Source of the DNA: Streptomyces cellostaticus
Lineage (GTDB): Bacteria > Actinomycetota > Actinomycetes > Streptomycetales > Streptomycetaceae
Assembly (NCBI RefSeq): GCF_001513965.1
Contig: NZ_KQ948027.1
Location: 172,523-236,522, forward strand
DNA length: 64,000 nt
Direction of reading: 5' to 3'
In this document: positions 17,831 through 25,901 of the stretch, one piece after another
How positions within the stretch are numbered: position 1 is the stretch's first letter
Layout: each line of letters opens with the position of its first letter
Made by a program: the position numbers and the translations under genes
The notes under the pieces: model-generated
Database searches by the model: none
Told to the model about the DNA's origin: nothing
The model's input: the letters and a program-made list of their open reading frames with translations, nothing else

Positions 17831-18307
17831 TCAGGGACGCCCCCGCTGCCCCCTGAGGTGCTCAGCAATGGGCTTCAGCCCTTTGTCCAGCTCCGTCAGC
17901 GCCTCGGGCGACAGCAGATCGATGAAGTGCCGCCGCACCGATGCGACATGGTGCGGCGCCACCTTCTTCATCGTCTCCAGGCCGTGCTCGGTCAGCACCG
18001 CGTACAGCCCCCGCCGGTCGGACTCGCAGTTCTCCCGGCGCACCAGATTCGCGTTCTCCATCCGCGTGATCTGGTGCGAGAGCCGGCTCTTGGACTGGAG
18101 GGTCGCCGAGGCCAGATCGCTCATCCGCATCCGTACGTCGTCCGACTCGGACAGATTTACGAGGATCTCGTAGTCGTTCATTGTCAGGTTGAACGGCTGC
18201 AGATCCTTTTCGAGCTGGTACGTCAACAGCCTGTTGACCTCCAGGTGGGTGCGCCAGGCGCACTGCTCCGCATCGGTCAGCCAGCGCGTGGCCGTCTCGG
18301 TCTCCAT
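17831..18307 (-). CDS. absC: AbsC, MarR-family zinc-responsive regulator
   Basis: The 158-residue winged-helix regulator starts METETATRWLTDAEQCAWRTHLEV. The wHTH is visible around MSDLASATLQSKSRLSHQITRMENANLVRRENCESDRRGLYAVLT. It matches my memory of S. coelicolor AbsC in length and flanking genes. AbsC responds to zinc and controls antibiotic production and the coelibactin zincophore cluster. Acidic and His residues (APHHVASVRRHF) could bind metal. It is transcribed in the same direction as the AIM24 genes, 92 nt away. A short AGTT...AACT inverted repeat at 18327-18342 lies just upstream of the start. Confidence 0.82.
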   Translation of the reverse strand: METETATRWLTDAEQCAWRTHLEVNRLLTYQLEKDLQPFNLTMNDYEILVNLSESDDVRMRMSDLASATLQSKSRLSHQITRMENANLVRRENCESDRRGLYAVLTEHGLETMKKVAPHHVASVRRHFIDLLSPEALTELDKGLKPIAEHLRGQRGRP

Positions 18308-18399
18308 GAATGAAGTCTACCTAAGAAGTTGAATGATGAACTACTTCGGGTGGTGTGACAGTGCGCACGCGTTCGACGTCACACTCCGCAGACTACCGC

Positions 18400-19206
18400 T
18401 CACAGCCCGAAGCGACGCTGGAGGTCCCCCAGCTGTCCGGGAAGGCGCGGTGCGCCCGACGATTGCGGACCGTGTCCGCCCGGTGCCGCTCCGCCACCGC
18501 CGGGCACTCCCGGCTCCGCCGGAATCGCCCCCGTGTCCGGTTCGGCCATGAGGGTCTCGCTGGACTGCAGCAGGACCGTCCCGGCGCCCACGAACTCGAA
18601 CTGATGCTCCTCGCCGGAGACCCCGCCGAGGCCCGTCATTGCACGTAGACCGCCCATGACACCCGTCAGGTACCCGTGGTCGTAGTGATGACAGGGTGAC
18701 GGGCAGTCGGCCCACCCCACCAGTGCCTGCGGGTCCACCCGGATCGGAGGTTCCATGAACACCACCGGACCGTTAGATGCAGCCACAAACTTTCCGGTTC
18801 CGATAAGGGTCAGAAAACCCGGCACGATCGACTGCTTGAGCGCGAGACTTGGCTGAAAAGCAAGCAGATTGCCCGCGCGAATGGTCAAGTTCCCGTCGTC
18901 CAGGTCGTAGGAGTTGACGTCGAAGGCCCGGTCGGCCAGCAGCATCTTGCCCGAGCCCTCCGCCACGACCCAGTCGCTCGCGTGCAGAGGCGAATGGAAC
19001 GACGTACGGACAAGTCGGTCGAGTCGCCCGTGTCCGATGCCGTTGAACTCGATCGCCCCGTAGTAGGCGATCATCTTCCCCTTCTGCAGGAACCACTGCC
19101 CGCTCTTGAGCTCGACGCAGAACGTGTACTTGTTCACGTTGTCGTCGGCGGGCAGCGTCATCGGGTCGTACACCACCGGGCCGCCGGGGGTTCCGTACGC
19201 GCTCAC
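18400..19206 (-). CDS. AIM24 family protein (third copy)
   Basis: The 268-residue protein begins at GTG 19206, overlapping the stop of the upstream AIM24 gene (GTGA). The TRAP-like beta-sandwich of the AIM24 family is suggested by many short Gly-rich strands (EGSGKMLLADRAFDVNSYDLD, FEFVGAGTVLLQSSE). After the domain comes a ~45-residue Pro/Gly-rich C-terminal extension that the other two copies lack. Bacterial AIM24 proteins have no assigned function; mitochondrial Aim24 supports inner-membrane organisation. It is the last gene of a three-copy operon upstream of absC. Confidence 0.83.
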   Translation of the reverse strand: MSAYGTPGGPVVYDPMTLPADDNVNKYTFCVELKSGQWFLQKGKMIAYYGAIEFNGIGHGRLDRLVRTSFHSPLHASDWVVAEGSGKMLLADRAFDVNSYDLDDGNLTIRAGNLLAFQPSLALKQSIVPGFLTLIGTGKFVAASNGPVVFMEPPIRVDPQALVGWADCPSPCHHYDHGYLTGVMGGLRAMTGLGGVSGEEHQFEFVGAGTVLLQSSETLMAEPDTGAIPAEPGVPGGGGAAPGGHGPQSSGAPRLPGQLGDLQRRFGL

Positions 19207-19853
19207 AGCTTCTCCTCCGAGGCCTGGACGTACACCGTGCCGCTGCCGCTGAGCTCCAGCTGGAACGCCTCGCCGGAGCCGCGGCCCACCATGTCGCGCC
19301 AGCCGAGCGCGCTGGACAGCTTGTTGCGGACCTCGCCGTGGTGGGCGACGTACGCCTGCGGGTCCACATGGACCGGGCGCTGCGGTGTGATCGGGATCTC
19401 GAAGACGCCGCCGTGCGCCATCACGGCCACGGCCCCCTGTCCCTGGAGGGTGGTGGTGAACAGTCCCTGCCCGGTGACCTGCCCCCGCACCAGGCCCATG
19501 ACGCCGCCCTGCGAGCCCATGAACATCGTGCCCTGCCGCAGGGTGCCCTCGAAGGCGAGCAGCCGGTCGGCCTCGACGTACAGGGTGTCGCCGGAGAGGT
19601 GGATGACGTGCACGTGGTGGCCGCCGTGTCCGAAGAAGACGGTGCCGCTGCCCTCGACGGTCATCAGCGGGGTCGCCTCGCCGGCCACCCGCCGCCCGAG
19701 CATGGACATCAGGCCGCCCTGGCCGCCCTGGAGGCTGGGCGTGAAGGACACGTCCCCGTTGTAGGCGAGCATCGCCCCGCGCTGGCTGAACAGCCGCTGC
19801 CCGGGCAGCACGGTCGCCTCGACCATCTTGGAGTTGATCTCCCGGAAGCTCAT
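19203..19853 (-). CDS. AIM24 family protein (second copy)
   Basis: The 216-residue protein starts MSFREINSKMVEATVLPGQRLFSQRGAM. It has the repeated short beta-strand pattern of the family (GSGTVFFGHGGHHVHVIHLSGD, GQGLFTTTLQGQGAVAVMAHGG, HVDPQAYVAHHGEVR, GSGTVYVQASEE). It starts 1 nt after the stop of the upstream copy and overlaps the next copy. The HGGHHVHVIHL segment could bind metal, which is notable beside zinc-responsive absC, but that is inference. No signal peptide or membrane helix. Confidence 0.85.
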   Translation of the reverse strand: MSFREINSKMVEATVLPGQRLFSQRGAMLAYNGDVSFTPSLQGGQGGLMSMLGRRVAGEATPLMTVEGSGTVFFGHGGHHVHVIHLSGDTLYVEADRLLAFEGTLRQGTMFMGSQGGVMGLVRGQVTGQGLFTTTLQGQGAVAVMAHGGVFEIPITPQRPVHVDPQAYVAHHGEVRNKLSSALGWRDMVGRGSGEAFQLELSGSGTVYVQASEEKL

Positions 19854-19854
19854 C

Positions 19855-20487
19855 TCACAGGTCCCCCGCGATCGTGTTCCGCTCGCTCGGCTGCACATAG
19901 ACCAGCCCGTCGCCCTCGAAGCGGATCTGGAAGGCCTCGCCGCCGCCCTCCCCGAAGAACGTGCGGAACGTCACACCGGACTGGAAGGACTGCCGTACGT
20001 TTCCCTGGTGGGCGATGTACGCGCCCGGGTCGACGATCAGCGGGTACTGCGGGCTGACCCGGAGCACCACGGCCGGGCCGTCCGACATGATGGCGGCCTG
20101 CCCGTGCCCCTCGACGGTCGTGGTGAACAGTCCGTTGCCCTGCGAGGCGCCGCGCAGCCCCGTGAACGTCGTGCCCGTCCTCAGCCCCGCGTCGGTCGCG
20201 AGGAGATTGCTCGACTCCACGAAGAGCTTGTCCCCCTGGAGCTGCACGAGATTGATCTCCGAGGCGCGGTCCGCGAACCAGCAGGTCCCCTGCCCTCTCA
20301 CCTCCATCACCGTCATCTGCTCGCCGGTGAGCCGCCGGGTCACCATCCCGCGCAGCCCCTCGCCGCCACCACTCAGCTTCTTGAAGGCCATCTGCCCGTC
20401 GTACGCGACCATCGAGCCGTTCTTCGCCTTCACGGCGTCCCCGGTCATGTCGACGGCGAGCACCTTGCTCCCTTGGAGTCGGAACAT
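19855..20487 (-). CDS. AIM24 family protein (first copy)
   Basis: The 210-residue AIM24 protein starts MFRLQGSKVLAVDMTGDAVKAKNGSMVAYDG and shares VDPGAYIAHQGNVRQSF and GLFTTTVEGHGQAAIMS with the second copy. It leads a tightly packed three-gene operon of diverged paralogues. The ATG at 20487 lacks a strong ribosome site and a GTG two codons earlier is possible. The ~190-bp gap to the divergent gene at 20676 must hold both promoters. Confidence 0.84.
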   Translation of the reverse strand: MFRLQGSKVLAVDMTGDAVKAKNGSMVAYDGQMAFKKLSGGGEGLRGMVTRRLTGEQMTVMEVRGQGTCWFADRASEINLVQLQGDKLFVESSNLLATDAGLRTGTTFTGLRGASQGNGLFTTTVEGHGQAAIMSDGPAVVLRVSPQYPLIVDPGAYIAHQGNVRQSFQSGVTFRTFFGEGGGEAFQIRFEGDGLVYVQPSERNTIAGDL

Positions 20488-20675
20488 CGCCACGCAGCGA
20501 AAGTAGCGGCGACGCGGGTGGACGGAACAGGCCCCACGGGTGGAGAGCGACCCTGAGCGGACCCCTACGGGCGCCGTTTGCCACAATGGGCAACGCTTGT
20601 GCTTCCGTTCACAAAGCGGATCACCGGCGATCACGAAGCGACCGCGCCCTCAGCGACTCCCACCGAAGGTGACCC

Positions 20676-21026
20676 GTGGACCTCAAGACAGCATCCGCCA
20701 TCCGCCGCCTCCGTCTGATCTCCGTGCCGGAGGGCATCTCCTGGATCATTCTGGCGACCTGCACGATCATCAAGTACACGGTCGCCTCGGGCTTCGACGT
20801 CGCTCCGGTGCTGGGCCCGATCCACGGCGTGCTGTTCATCCTCTACGTGATCTTCTGGGCGGACGCCTGGAACCGCACCAAGTGGGCCAAGGGCAAGGCC
20901 GCCCTCTACTTCTCCTACTCGATCATTCCCGGCGGCGGCTTCATCATCGAGCGCACGCTGCGCCGCGAGGCCGAGGACGCCGTCATCGCGGCCCGCGCCC
21001 GCAAGGAAGGGGTCGTGAACGCATGA
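20676..21026 (+). CDS. DUF3817 integral membrane protein
   Basis: The 116-residue protein starts at a GTG as MDLKTASAIRRLRLISVPEGISW. It has three hydrophobic segments (WIILATCTIIKYTVA, GVLFILYVIFWADAW, AALYFSYSIIPGGGFIIE), as in the DUF3817 (YdzA-like) family. Function unknown. A second family member sits at 26455. Its stop overlaps the start of the thiamine-binding-like gene (ATGA), so the two are coupled. Confidence 0.83.
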   Translation: MDLKTASAIRRLRLISVPEGISWIILATCTIIKYTVASGFDVAPVLGPIHGVLFILYVIFWADAWNRTKWAKGKAALYFSYSIIPGGGFIIERTLRREAEDAVIAARARKEGVVNA

Positions 21027-21316
21027 TCGTCGCCTTCTCCGTGACGCCCCTGGGCGTCGGCGAGGACGTGGGGGAGTACGTCGCCGACGCCGTCCGGGTC
21101 GTCCGCGAGTCGGGCCTGCCTCACCGCACCGACGCCATGTTCACCTCCGTCGAGGGGGAGTGGGACGAGGTCATGGACGTCGTCAAGCGCGCCGTCGCCG
21201 TCGTCGAGGAGCGTGCTCCGCGCGTGTCCCTCGTCCTCAAGGCCGACATCCGGCCCGGCGTGAGCGACGGGCTCACCTCCAAGGTCGAGACCGTCGAGCG
21301 GCACCTGGCGCCGTAG
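21023..21316 (+). CDS. MTH1187/YkoF-type thiamine-binding protein
   Basis: The 97-residue protein starts MIVAFSVTPLGVGEDVGEYVADAVRVVRESGLPHR. It shows the family pattern of two short ferredoxin-like halves ending KADIRPGVSDGLTSKVETVE. Members bind thiamine-like ligands or act as small sensor/scaffold proteins; activity here is untested. The start overlaps the previous stop by 4 nt. Confidence 0.8.
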   Translation: MIVAFSVTPLGVGEDVGEYVADAVRVVRESGLPHRTDAMFTSVEGEWDEVMDVVKRAVAVVEERAPRVSLVLKADIRPGVSDGLTSKVETVERHLAP

Positions 21317-21376
21317 CGCCGGCCACCTCGCGGTGAACCCCGGTCCTGAAGGGCCGGGGTTTCCTCAAGCCCTTTC

Positions 21377-21394
21377 TTTGAGCGGTCGCTCAAA
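21377..21394. promoter_or_regulatory. TetR-type operator 1
   Basis: TTTGAGCGGTCGCTCAAA is a perfect 8-bp inverted repeat with a 2-nt centre. Its TTGAGC half (21378-21383) could serve as a -35, with TACTTT (21401-21406) 17 nt downstream as a weak -10. Binding here would block RNA polymerase. The likely ligand is the TetR protein encoded third in the same operon. Confidence 0.72.
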
Positions 21395-21418
21395 GAGATG
21401 TACTTTCCCTCGCAGACA

Positions 21419-21438
21419 GTTTGAGCCGTCGCTCAAAC
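21419..21438. promoter_or_regulatory. TetR-type operator 2
   Basis: GTTTGAGCCGTCGCTCAAAC carries the same core as operator 1, with perfect 8-bp arms. Its centre is 43 bp, about four helical turns, from that of operator 1, so dimers would lie on the same DNA face. It lies between the candidate promoter and the start codon at 21462. Confidence 0.72.
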
Positions 21439-21461
21439 GCCACTCTGACGTGGGGGAAACC

Positions 21462-22214
21462 ATGGGTCTCTACATAGAGACACATATCCGCGCCGACCTG
21501 GACGACATCTGGGCGCGCACCCAGGACCCCTCCCAGCACCAGCGCTGGGACCTGCGGTTCACCGAGATCGACTACCTCCCGCGCGCGGAGGGCGAGACGC
21601 AGCGCTTCCGGTACGCCGCGCGCGTGCTGCCGTTCCTCACCGTTTCCGGCACCGGAGTCGCCGCGGGCGAGAAGGAGCGCCCCGACGGCACCCGCACCTC
21701 CGCCCTGCGCTTCGCCTCCCCGCACCCGCTCTCCCTGCTCGCCGAGGGCAGCGGCTACTGGCGCTACGTGCCCGACGCGCACGGCGTCCGCTTCCTCACC
21801 GGCTACGACTACCGTCCCCGCTGGGGCGCCTTCGGCGCGGTCGCCGACCGGCTGGTGTTCCGGCCGCTGATGGGCTGGGCGACCGCCTGGTCCTTCGACC
21901 GGCTGCGGCTGTGGCTGGAGCGGGGCATCACCCCCGAGCGGTCCCTGGCCAACTGGCTGGCCGAACTGGCGGTCCGCGCGCTGGTGCTCGCCGTGTGCTG
22001 CACGGGTCTGGGGCTGGAGTCCGTCATCCGCGTCTTCGGCCGGTTCGCGGCCACCGTGGCCTACCTGTGCCCGCTGCTGCTGATGGTCGCGATGTCGCTC
22101 GCCCTCCTCAAGGCCCCGCTCGCCTGCACCCCGGCCGCCCGCCGCTGCCTGCGCGCCCCGCTCACCCAGGTGCGCACACCCCGTGTCCTGCGCACCCTGG
22201 AGAAGCACCCGTGA
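21462..22214 (+). CDS. SRPBCC-like protein with C-terminal membrane helices
   Basis: The 250-residue protein starts MGLYIETHIRADLDDIWARTQDPSQHQRWDLRF, a START/polyketide-cyclase-like (SRPBCC) opening. The hydrophobic-cavity domain runs to about residue 150 (HGVRFLTGYDYRPRWG). Two or three membrane helices follow (AVRALVLAVCCTGLGLESV, VAYLCPLLLMVAMSLALLK). It is the first gene of an operon with a DUF4166 protein and a TetR regulator. Lipid or hydrophobic-ligand handling at the membrane is a reasonable inference. GGGGGAA precedes the ATG. Confidence 0.78.
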   Translation: MGLYIETHIRADLDDIWARTQDPSQHQRWDLRFTEIDYLPRAEGETQRFRYAARVLPFLTVSGTGVAAGEKERPDGTRTSALRFASPHPLSLLAEGSGYWRYVPDAHGVRFLTGYDYRPRWGAFGAVADRLVFRPLMGWATAWSFDRLRLWLERGITPERSLANWLAELAVRALVLAVCCTGLGLESVIRVFGRFAATVAYLCPLLLMVAMSLALLKAPLACTPAARRCLRAPLTQVRTPRVLRTLEKHP

Positions 22215-22900
22215 CCGCCACGCCCTCGATGTTCCGCACCGTGATGGGCGACGCCTTCGACCGCCTCCACCCCCAGCTCCAGCGCCGGTTCTCGGTGGGC
22301 CTGGCGAGCGGGGAGGCCTGCACCGGCCGGGGCGTCATGCACCGGATCTGGCACGGCCCGGCGTTCGTGAAGCCGTTCCTGGCCCTCGGCGCCGCCCGCA
22401 ACATCCTCGTTCCACAGGCCGGCCGCGACATCCCCTTCGTCATCGAGAACGTGCCGTACGCCGACACCTACGGCCGTGAGACGGTGACCTTCGTGCGCAC
22501 CTTCGACCTGCCCGGCCGGCCCCGCCGCTTCGACGCCCAGATGGTGCTCAGCCCCAAGGGCGACCGCATCCTCGACTACCTGGGCACCCACCAGCACCTC
22601 GCCAGCGAGCTCCACTTCGGCGCCGAGCCCGACGGCTCGCTGCTGATCCGCTCCGGTGAGCACCGCTTCCGGGAGGGCCCGGTGGACGTCCGCGTACCCG
22701 CACTCATCGGTGCCACGGCCGAGGTGCGCGAGTCCTACGACGACACGGCCGGCCGCTTCCGCATCCGGGTGAGCGTGGTGAACCGCTACGTCGGGCCGCT
22801 CTTCGGCTACGAGGGCTCCTTCACGGCGTCGTACAGGAACATCCGCTCCTGCGGGGTACGGCCCGGACTGCGCCCGGTGCGGGAGGAGGCGCGCGCATGA
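22211..22900 (+). CDS. DUF4166 domain protein
   Basis: The 229-residue protein begins at GTG 22211, overlapping the previous stop. Recognisable DUF4166 features are FDRLHPQLQRRFSVGL near the N-terminus and the GYEGSFTASYRN ending. This domain is often fused to or neighbours epimerase-like membrane proteins; its role is unknown. Operon context with an SRPBCC membrane protein and a TetR repressor suggests a small inducible membrane or lipid function. Confidence 0.8.
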   Translation: MTATPSMFRTVMGDAFDRLHPQLQRRFSVGLASGEACTGRGVMHRIWHGPAFVKPFLALGAARNILVPQAGRDIPFVIENVPYADTYGRETVTFVRTFDLPGRPRRFDAQMVLSPKGDRILDYLGTHQHLASELHFGAEPDGSLLIRSGEHRFREGPVDVRVPALIGATAEVRESYDDTAGRFRIRVSVVNRYVGPLFGYEGSFTASYRNIRSCGVRPGLRPVREEARA

Positions 22901-23544
22901 GCGCGGAGACGGCGAAGTCCCTGGAGACGAAGAACAAACTCCTCGAGGGCGCCCTGCGCACGCTCACCGAGCAGGGCATCGCCAAGACATCGGCCCGTAC
23001 GGTCGCGTCGGCGGCCGGGGTCAACCAGGCGCTGGTCTTCTACCACTTCGGATCTGTGGACGAGCTGCTCGCGGCCGCCTGCCGCTACGGCGCCGAGCAG
23101 GCCGTGGCCAGGTACCGCACCCGGCTCGCCGCCGTCGGCTGCCTCTCCGAACTCCTCGCCGTCGGCCGCGAGATCCACGAGCAGGAACGGGCCGGCGGCC
23201 ATGTGGCCCTGCTCGGCCAGCTCCTGGCCGGCGCCCAGACCCATGCCGCGCTGGGCCCGGCCACGGCCGCCGGGCTCGACCTGTGGATCGCCGAGATCGA
23301 GCAGGTGCTGCGCCGGGTCCTCGCGGCGACCCCTTTAGCCGAGTTCGCCGACCCGGCCGGACTCGCCCGCGCCGTCGCCGTCTCCTTCGTCGGCATCGAG
23401 CTGTACGAGGGTGTCGACGAAACCGGCGCCCACGCGGCCCTGGACGCCCTCGAACACCTCGGCGCGCTGGTCGCGGCCCTGGAGGAACTGGGCCCGGTCG
23501 CCCAGCGAGCGGTCCGCCACCACTTGCGCAGGCGCTCCGCTTGA
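22897..23544 (+). CDS. TetR/AcrR family regulator containing a TTA codon
   Basis: The 215-residue regulator has an N-terminal HTH (LLEGALRTLTEQGIAKTSARTVASAAGVNQALVFYHFGSVDELLAA) and a helical ligand domain. It starts in an ATGA overlap as the third gene of the operon at 21462, and the two TTTGAGC palindromes upstream of that operon are its probable sites, so autoregulation is expected. Codon 147 is TTA (23335-23337), the rarest leucine codon in Streptomyces. Full-length repressor should therefore appear only when bldA tRNA is active. It is convergent with the next gene. Confidence 0.87.
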   Translation: MSAETAKSLETKNKLLEGALRTLTEQGIAKTSARTVASAAGVNQALVFYHFGSVDELLAAACRYGAEQAVARYRTRLAAVGCLSELLAVGREIHEQERAGGHVALLGQLLAGAQTHAALGPATAAGLDLWIAEIEQVLRRVLAATPLAEFADPAGLARAVAVSFVGIELYEGVDETGAHAALDALEHLGALVAALEELGPVAQRAVRHHLRRRSA

Positions 23545-23563
23545 AGCAGTTCCCCGCGCCCGT

Positions 23564-24544
23564 TCAGGGCGCTGCCGCCAATGCCATCCCCAGCGGTGTC
23601 CGTTCGTACAGCACCTGGTGTCCGTAGCGTCGTGCGGTCAGCAGGCCCGCGTCCCGCAGGACCGTCAGGTGCGCCGACACCGACGAGGGGGCGAGCCGCA
23701 GGCGGTGGGCCAGGGCGGTGGTGGTCGCGGGTTCCCCGAGTGCGGCCAGTACGGCGGCGCGGTTGGGACCGAGCAGCCGTACGAGCGCCTGCGGGGTCCG
23801 CTCGGCGGGCTCGGCCCACAGCCCGGCGATGCCCCGGGCGGGGTAGACGACCGTGGGCTGCCACGGGGGCTCGAAGCCCGTGATCACGTCGGGCCAGGAG
23901 AACACGCTCGGCATCAGCACCAGGCCCTGGCCACCGAGGTCGCGCGCGTACTCGCTCTGTCGCGCGAGCGTCAGCGTGCGGCCGGTCCAGGACAGCCGCG
24001 CGTCGAGTTCCGGCAGCAGGGTGCCGAGTCCCACCTCGGCCAGCCGCCGCGAGTGGAAGGCCACATCCGCCTCCAGCAGCGCCCGCAGCCGCGGCCACTC
24101 CGGCTCGACCAGCACCTGCCAGGCCTCCTGCATCGCGTCCGCCAGCTCCCGCACCATCCGCGCCGGATCCGCGAGCCAGGCCCGGCCGTACGCCGACTCC
24201 AGGGCGCCCGGGGTGCAGGCGAGCGAGCGGGCGGTGTCGTCCCGGGCCGCATCGGGATCGGCCCCGCGTACGGCCGCGATCTCCTCCTCGAAGGTGGCCG
24301 CAGGACCGATCGGCGGCGGGCCGAGCCAGTCGGGGGAGTGCCCCCGCCGGGGCATCAGCAGCCACAGCGGCGTCAGGTCCAGCCCCGCCGCGGCCGTACG
24401 GATCCGGCGCAGCCAGGGCACGTGATAGCCGTGCCGGTCGGGCCGCTTCAGCGTACGCACCGCCTCCTGCGTCTCCCACAGCGGCGACACGGCGAACCGG
24501 CAGCGCAGGAAGTCGTCCTCACCGAAGCGGAGACGTGAGACCAC
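23564..24544 (-). CDS. ArsR-type winged-helix regulator with N-terminal DUF5937-like domain
   Basis: The 326-residue protein begins at GTG 24544, behind GAGGGGAT, with VSRLRFGEDDFLRCRFAVSPLWETQEA. I recall this opening from the DUF5937 family. The C-terminal ~80 residues are an ArsR-like wHTH (LGPNRAAVLAALGEPATTTALAHRLRLAPSSVSAHLTVLRDAGLLTARRYGHQVLY). It is divergent from an MFS transporter 104 bp away and probably controls it, with the TTCGGC/GCCGAA repeat at 24592 as candidate site. The inducer is unknown. Confidence 0.85.
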   Translation of the reverse strand: MVSRLRFGEDDFLRCRFAVSPLWETQEAVRTLKRPDRHGYHVPWLRRIRTAAAGLDLTPLWLLMPRRGHSPDWLGPPPIGPAATFEEEIAAVRGADPDAARDDTARSLACTPGALESAYGRAWLADPARMVRELADAMQEAWQVLVEPEWPRLRALLEADVAFHSRRLAEVGLGTLLPELDARLSWTGRTLTLARQSEYARDLGGQGLVLMPSVFSWPDVITGFEPPWQPTVVYPARGIAGLWAEPAERTPQALVRLLGPNRAAVLAALGEPATTTALAHRLRLAPSSVSAHLTVLRDAGLLTARRYGHQVLYERTPLGMALAAAP

Positions 24545-24591
24545 GGCGATCCCCTCGGCCGGGACGGAGGAGGTCCATCGAACCTGGAACA

Positions 24592-24607
24592 TTCGGCCTG
24601 AGCCGAA
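24592..24607. promoter_or_regulatory. Candidate operator between ArsR-type regulator and MFS gene
   Basis: TTCGGCCTGAGCCGAA is a 6-bp perfect inverted repeat with a 4-nt spacer. It lies 48 bp from the regulator start and 42 bp from the transporter start, where an autoregulated divergent operator is expected. Confidence 0.5.
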
Positions 24608-24648
24608 ACTCTACGCCGCCCGGCGCCGGTGCGGGCACGCTGCCCGCC

Positions 24649-25890
24649 ATGTCCGCATCGTCTGAGGTCACGGCGCCCGCGCGCGCCGGATACGGCCGCG
24701 TCCTCGCCATACCCGAGTTCCGGGCCGTCTTCGCCGCCCACATTCTGTCCATGCTCGGCCTGATCGTCAGTGAGATCGCGCTGTCCGTCCTCGTCTACGA
24801 CCTCACCCGCTCGCCCCTGATGAGCGCCCTCACCTTCGCACTCGGTTTCCTGCCCTACGCCGTCGGCGGCACCCTGCTCGCCTCGGTCGCCGACCGCTTC
24901 CCGGCCCGGCGGGTGCTGGTGACCTGCGACCTGGTGTGTGCGGGGTGCGTGGCGCTGATGGTGGCCCCGGGCACGGACATCGGCGTCCTGCTCGCGTTGC
25001 GCTGCTGCCTCGCCGTCGTCGCGCCGGTGTTCTCCGGCACGCGTATGGCGACCCTCGCGGACGTCCTCGGCGACGGCGAGCCGTTCGTGCTGGGCCGCTC
25101 CCTGCTGCGGATCGTCGCGCAGAGCGCGCTGCTCGTCGGATACGGCCTCGGCGGTCTGCTCCTCACGGTCGTCAGCCCGCGGCACGCGCTGCTGATCACC
25201 GTCGCCACCTTCCTCACCTCGGCCACGCTGCTGCGCTTCGGCACCCGCCGCCGCCCCGCCCGCGGGGGGCAGGCGGGAGCCCCCCTCCCCGGTGCCCGCC
25301 GCCTGCTCGCCGACCGGCGCATCCGGGTCCTGCTCCTCCTCTTCTGGATGCCCGCGATGTTCTCCGTGGTCCCCGAGGCGCTGGCCGCGCCCTACGCCGA
25401 CACGCTCGGCGCCGGATCCACCGGCCTGGGGCTGCTGATGTGCGCACTGCCCGTCGGCACGGTGGCCGGCGAGCTGTACGCCGGGGCGCGGCTCGGCCCC
25501 GGGACCCGGGAGCGGATCGCGCTGCCGCTGCTCTGCCTGACCCTGCTGCCCTACCTCGGCTACGCGCTCCACCCCGGCCTCGCGCTCTCCCTGCTGCTCC
25601 TGCTGCTGTCCGGGGCGGGATCGGCGTACACCCTGGGCCTGGACCAGTGGTTCGTCCGGGCTGTACCCGAGGAACTGCGCGGGCGGGCCATGACCGTGCT
25701 CAGCGCGGGGCTGATGACGATCCAGGGCGTCGGGATGGCGCTGGCGGGGGTCGCGGCCCAGGTCATGGGGGTGCGGGCGGCCGTCGCGGGGGCCGGTGTA
25801 CTCGGCGTCCTGTGCTGCGGCGGGCTCGCCCTGGCCTGCCGGGCGACCGAAACCCGAGACAGGGCTGAACGGGATATGACCGGCGGGTAG
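24649..25890 (+). CDS. MFS transporter
   Basis: The 413-residue protein starts MSASSEVTAPARAGYGRVLAIPEFRAVFAAHI, with about 12 helices and SVADRFPARRVLVTCDL after helix 2, an MFS signature loop. The overall pattern resembles EntS-like or macrolide-type exporters. ATG 24649 is used because the sequence before it is low-complexity. It is divergent from the ArsR-type regulator. It ends 11 bp before the MarR gene, so read-through is possible. Confidence 0.83.
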   Translation: MSASSEVTAPARAGYGRVLAIPEFRAVFAAHILSMLGLIVSEIALSVLVYDLTRSPLMSALTFALGFLPYAVGGTLLASVADRFPARRVLVTCDLVCAGCVALMVAPGTDIGVLLALRCCLAVVAPVFSGTRMATLADVLGDGEPFVLGRSLLRIVAQSALLVGYGLGGLLLTVVSPRHALLITVATFLTSATLLRFGTRRRPARGGQAGAPLPGARRLLADRRIRVLLLLFWMPAMFSVVPEALAAPYADTLGAGSTGLGLLMCALPVGTVAGELYAGARLGPGTRERIALPLLCLTLLPYLGYALHPGLALSLLLLLLSGAGSAYTLGLDQWFVRAVPEELRGRAMTVLSAGLMTIQGVGMALAGVAAQVMGVRAAVAGAGVLGVLCCGGLALACRATETRDRAERDMTGG

Positions 25891-25901
25891 GGTCTGATGA
25901 C

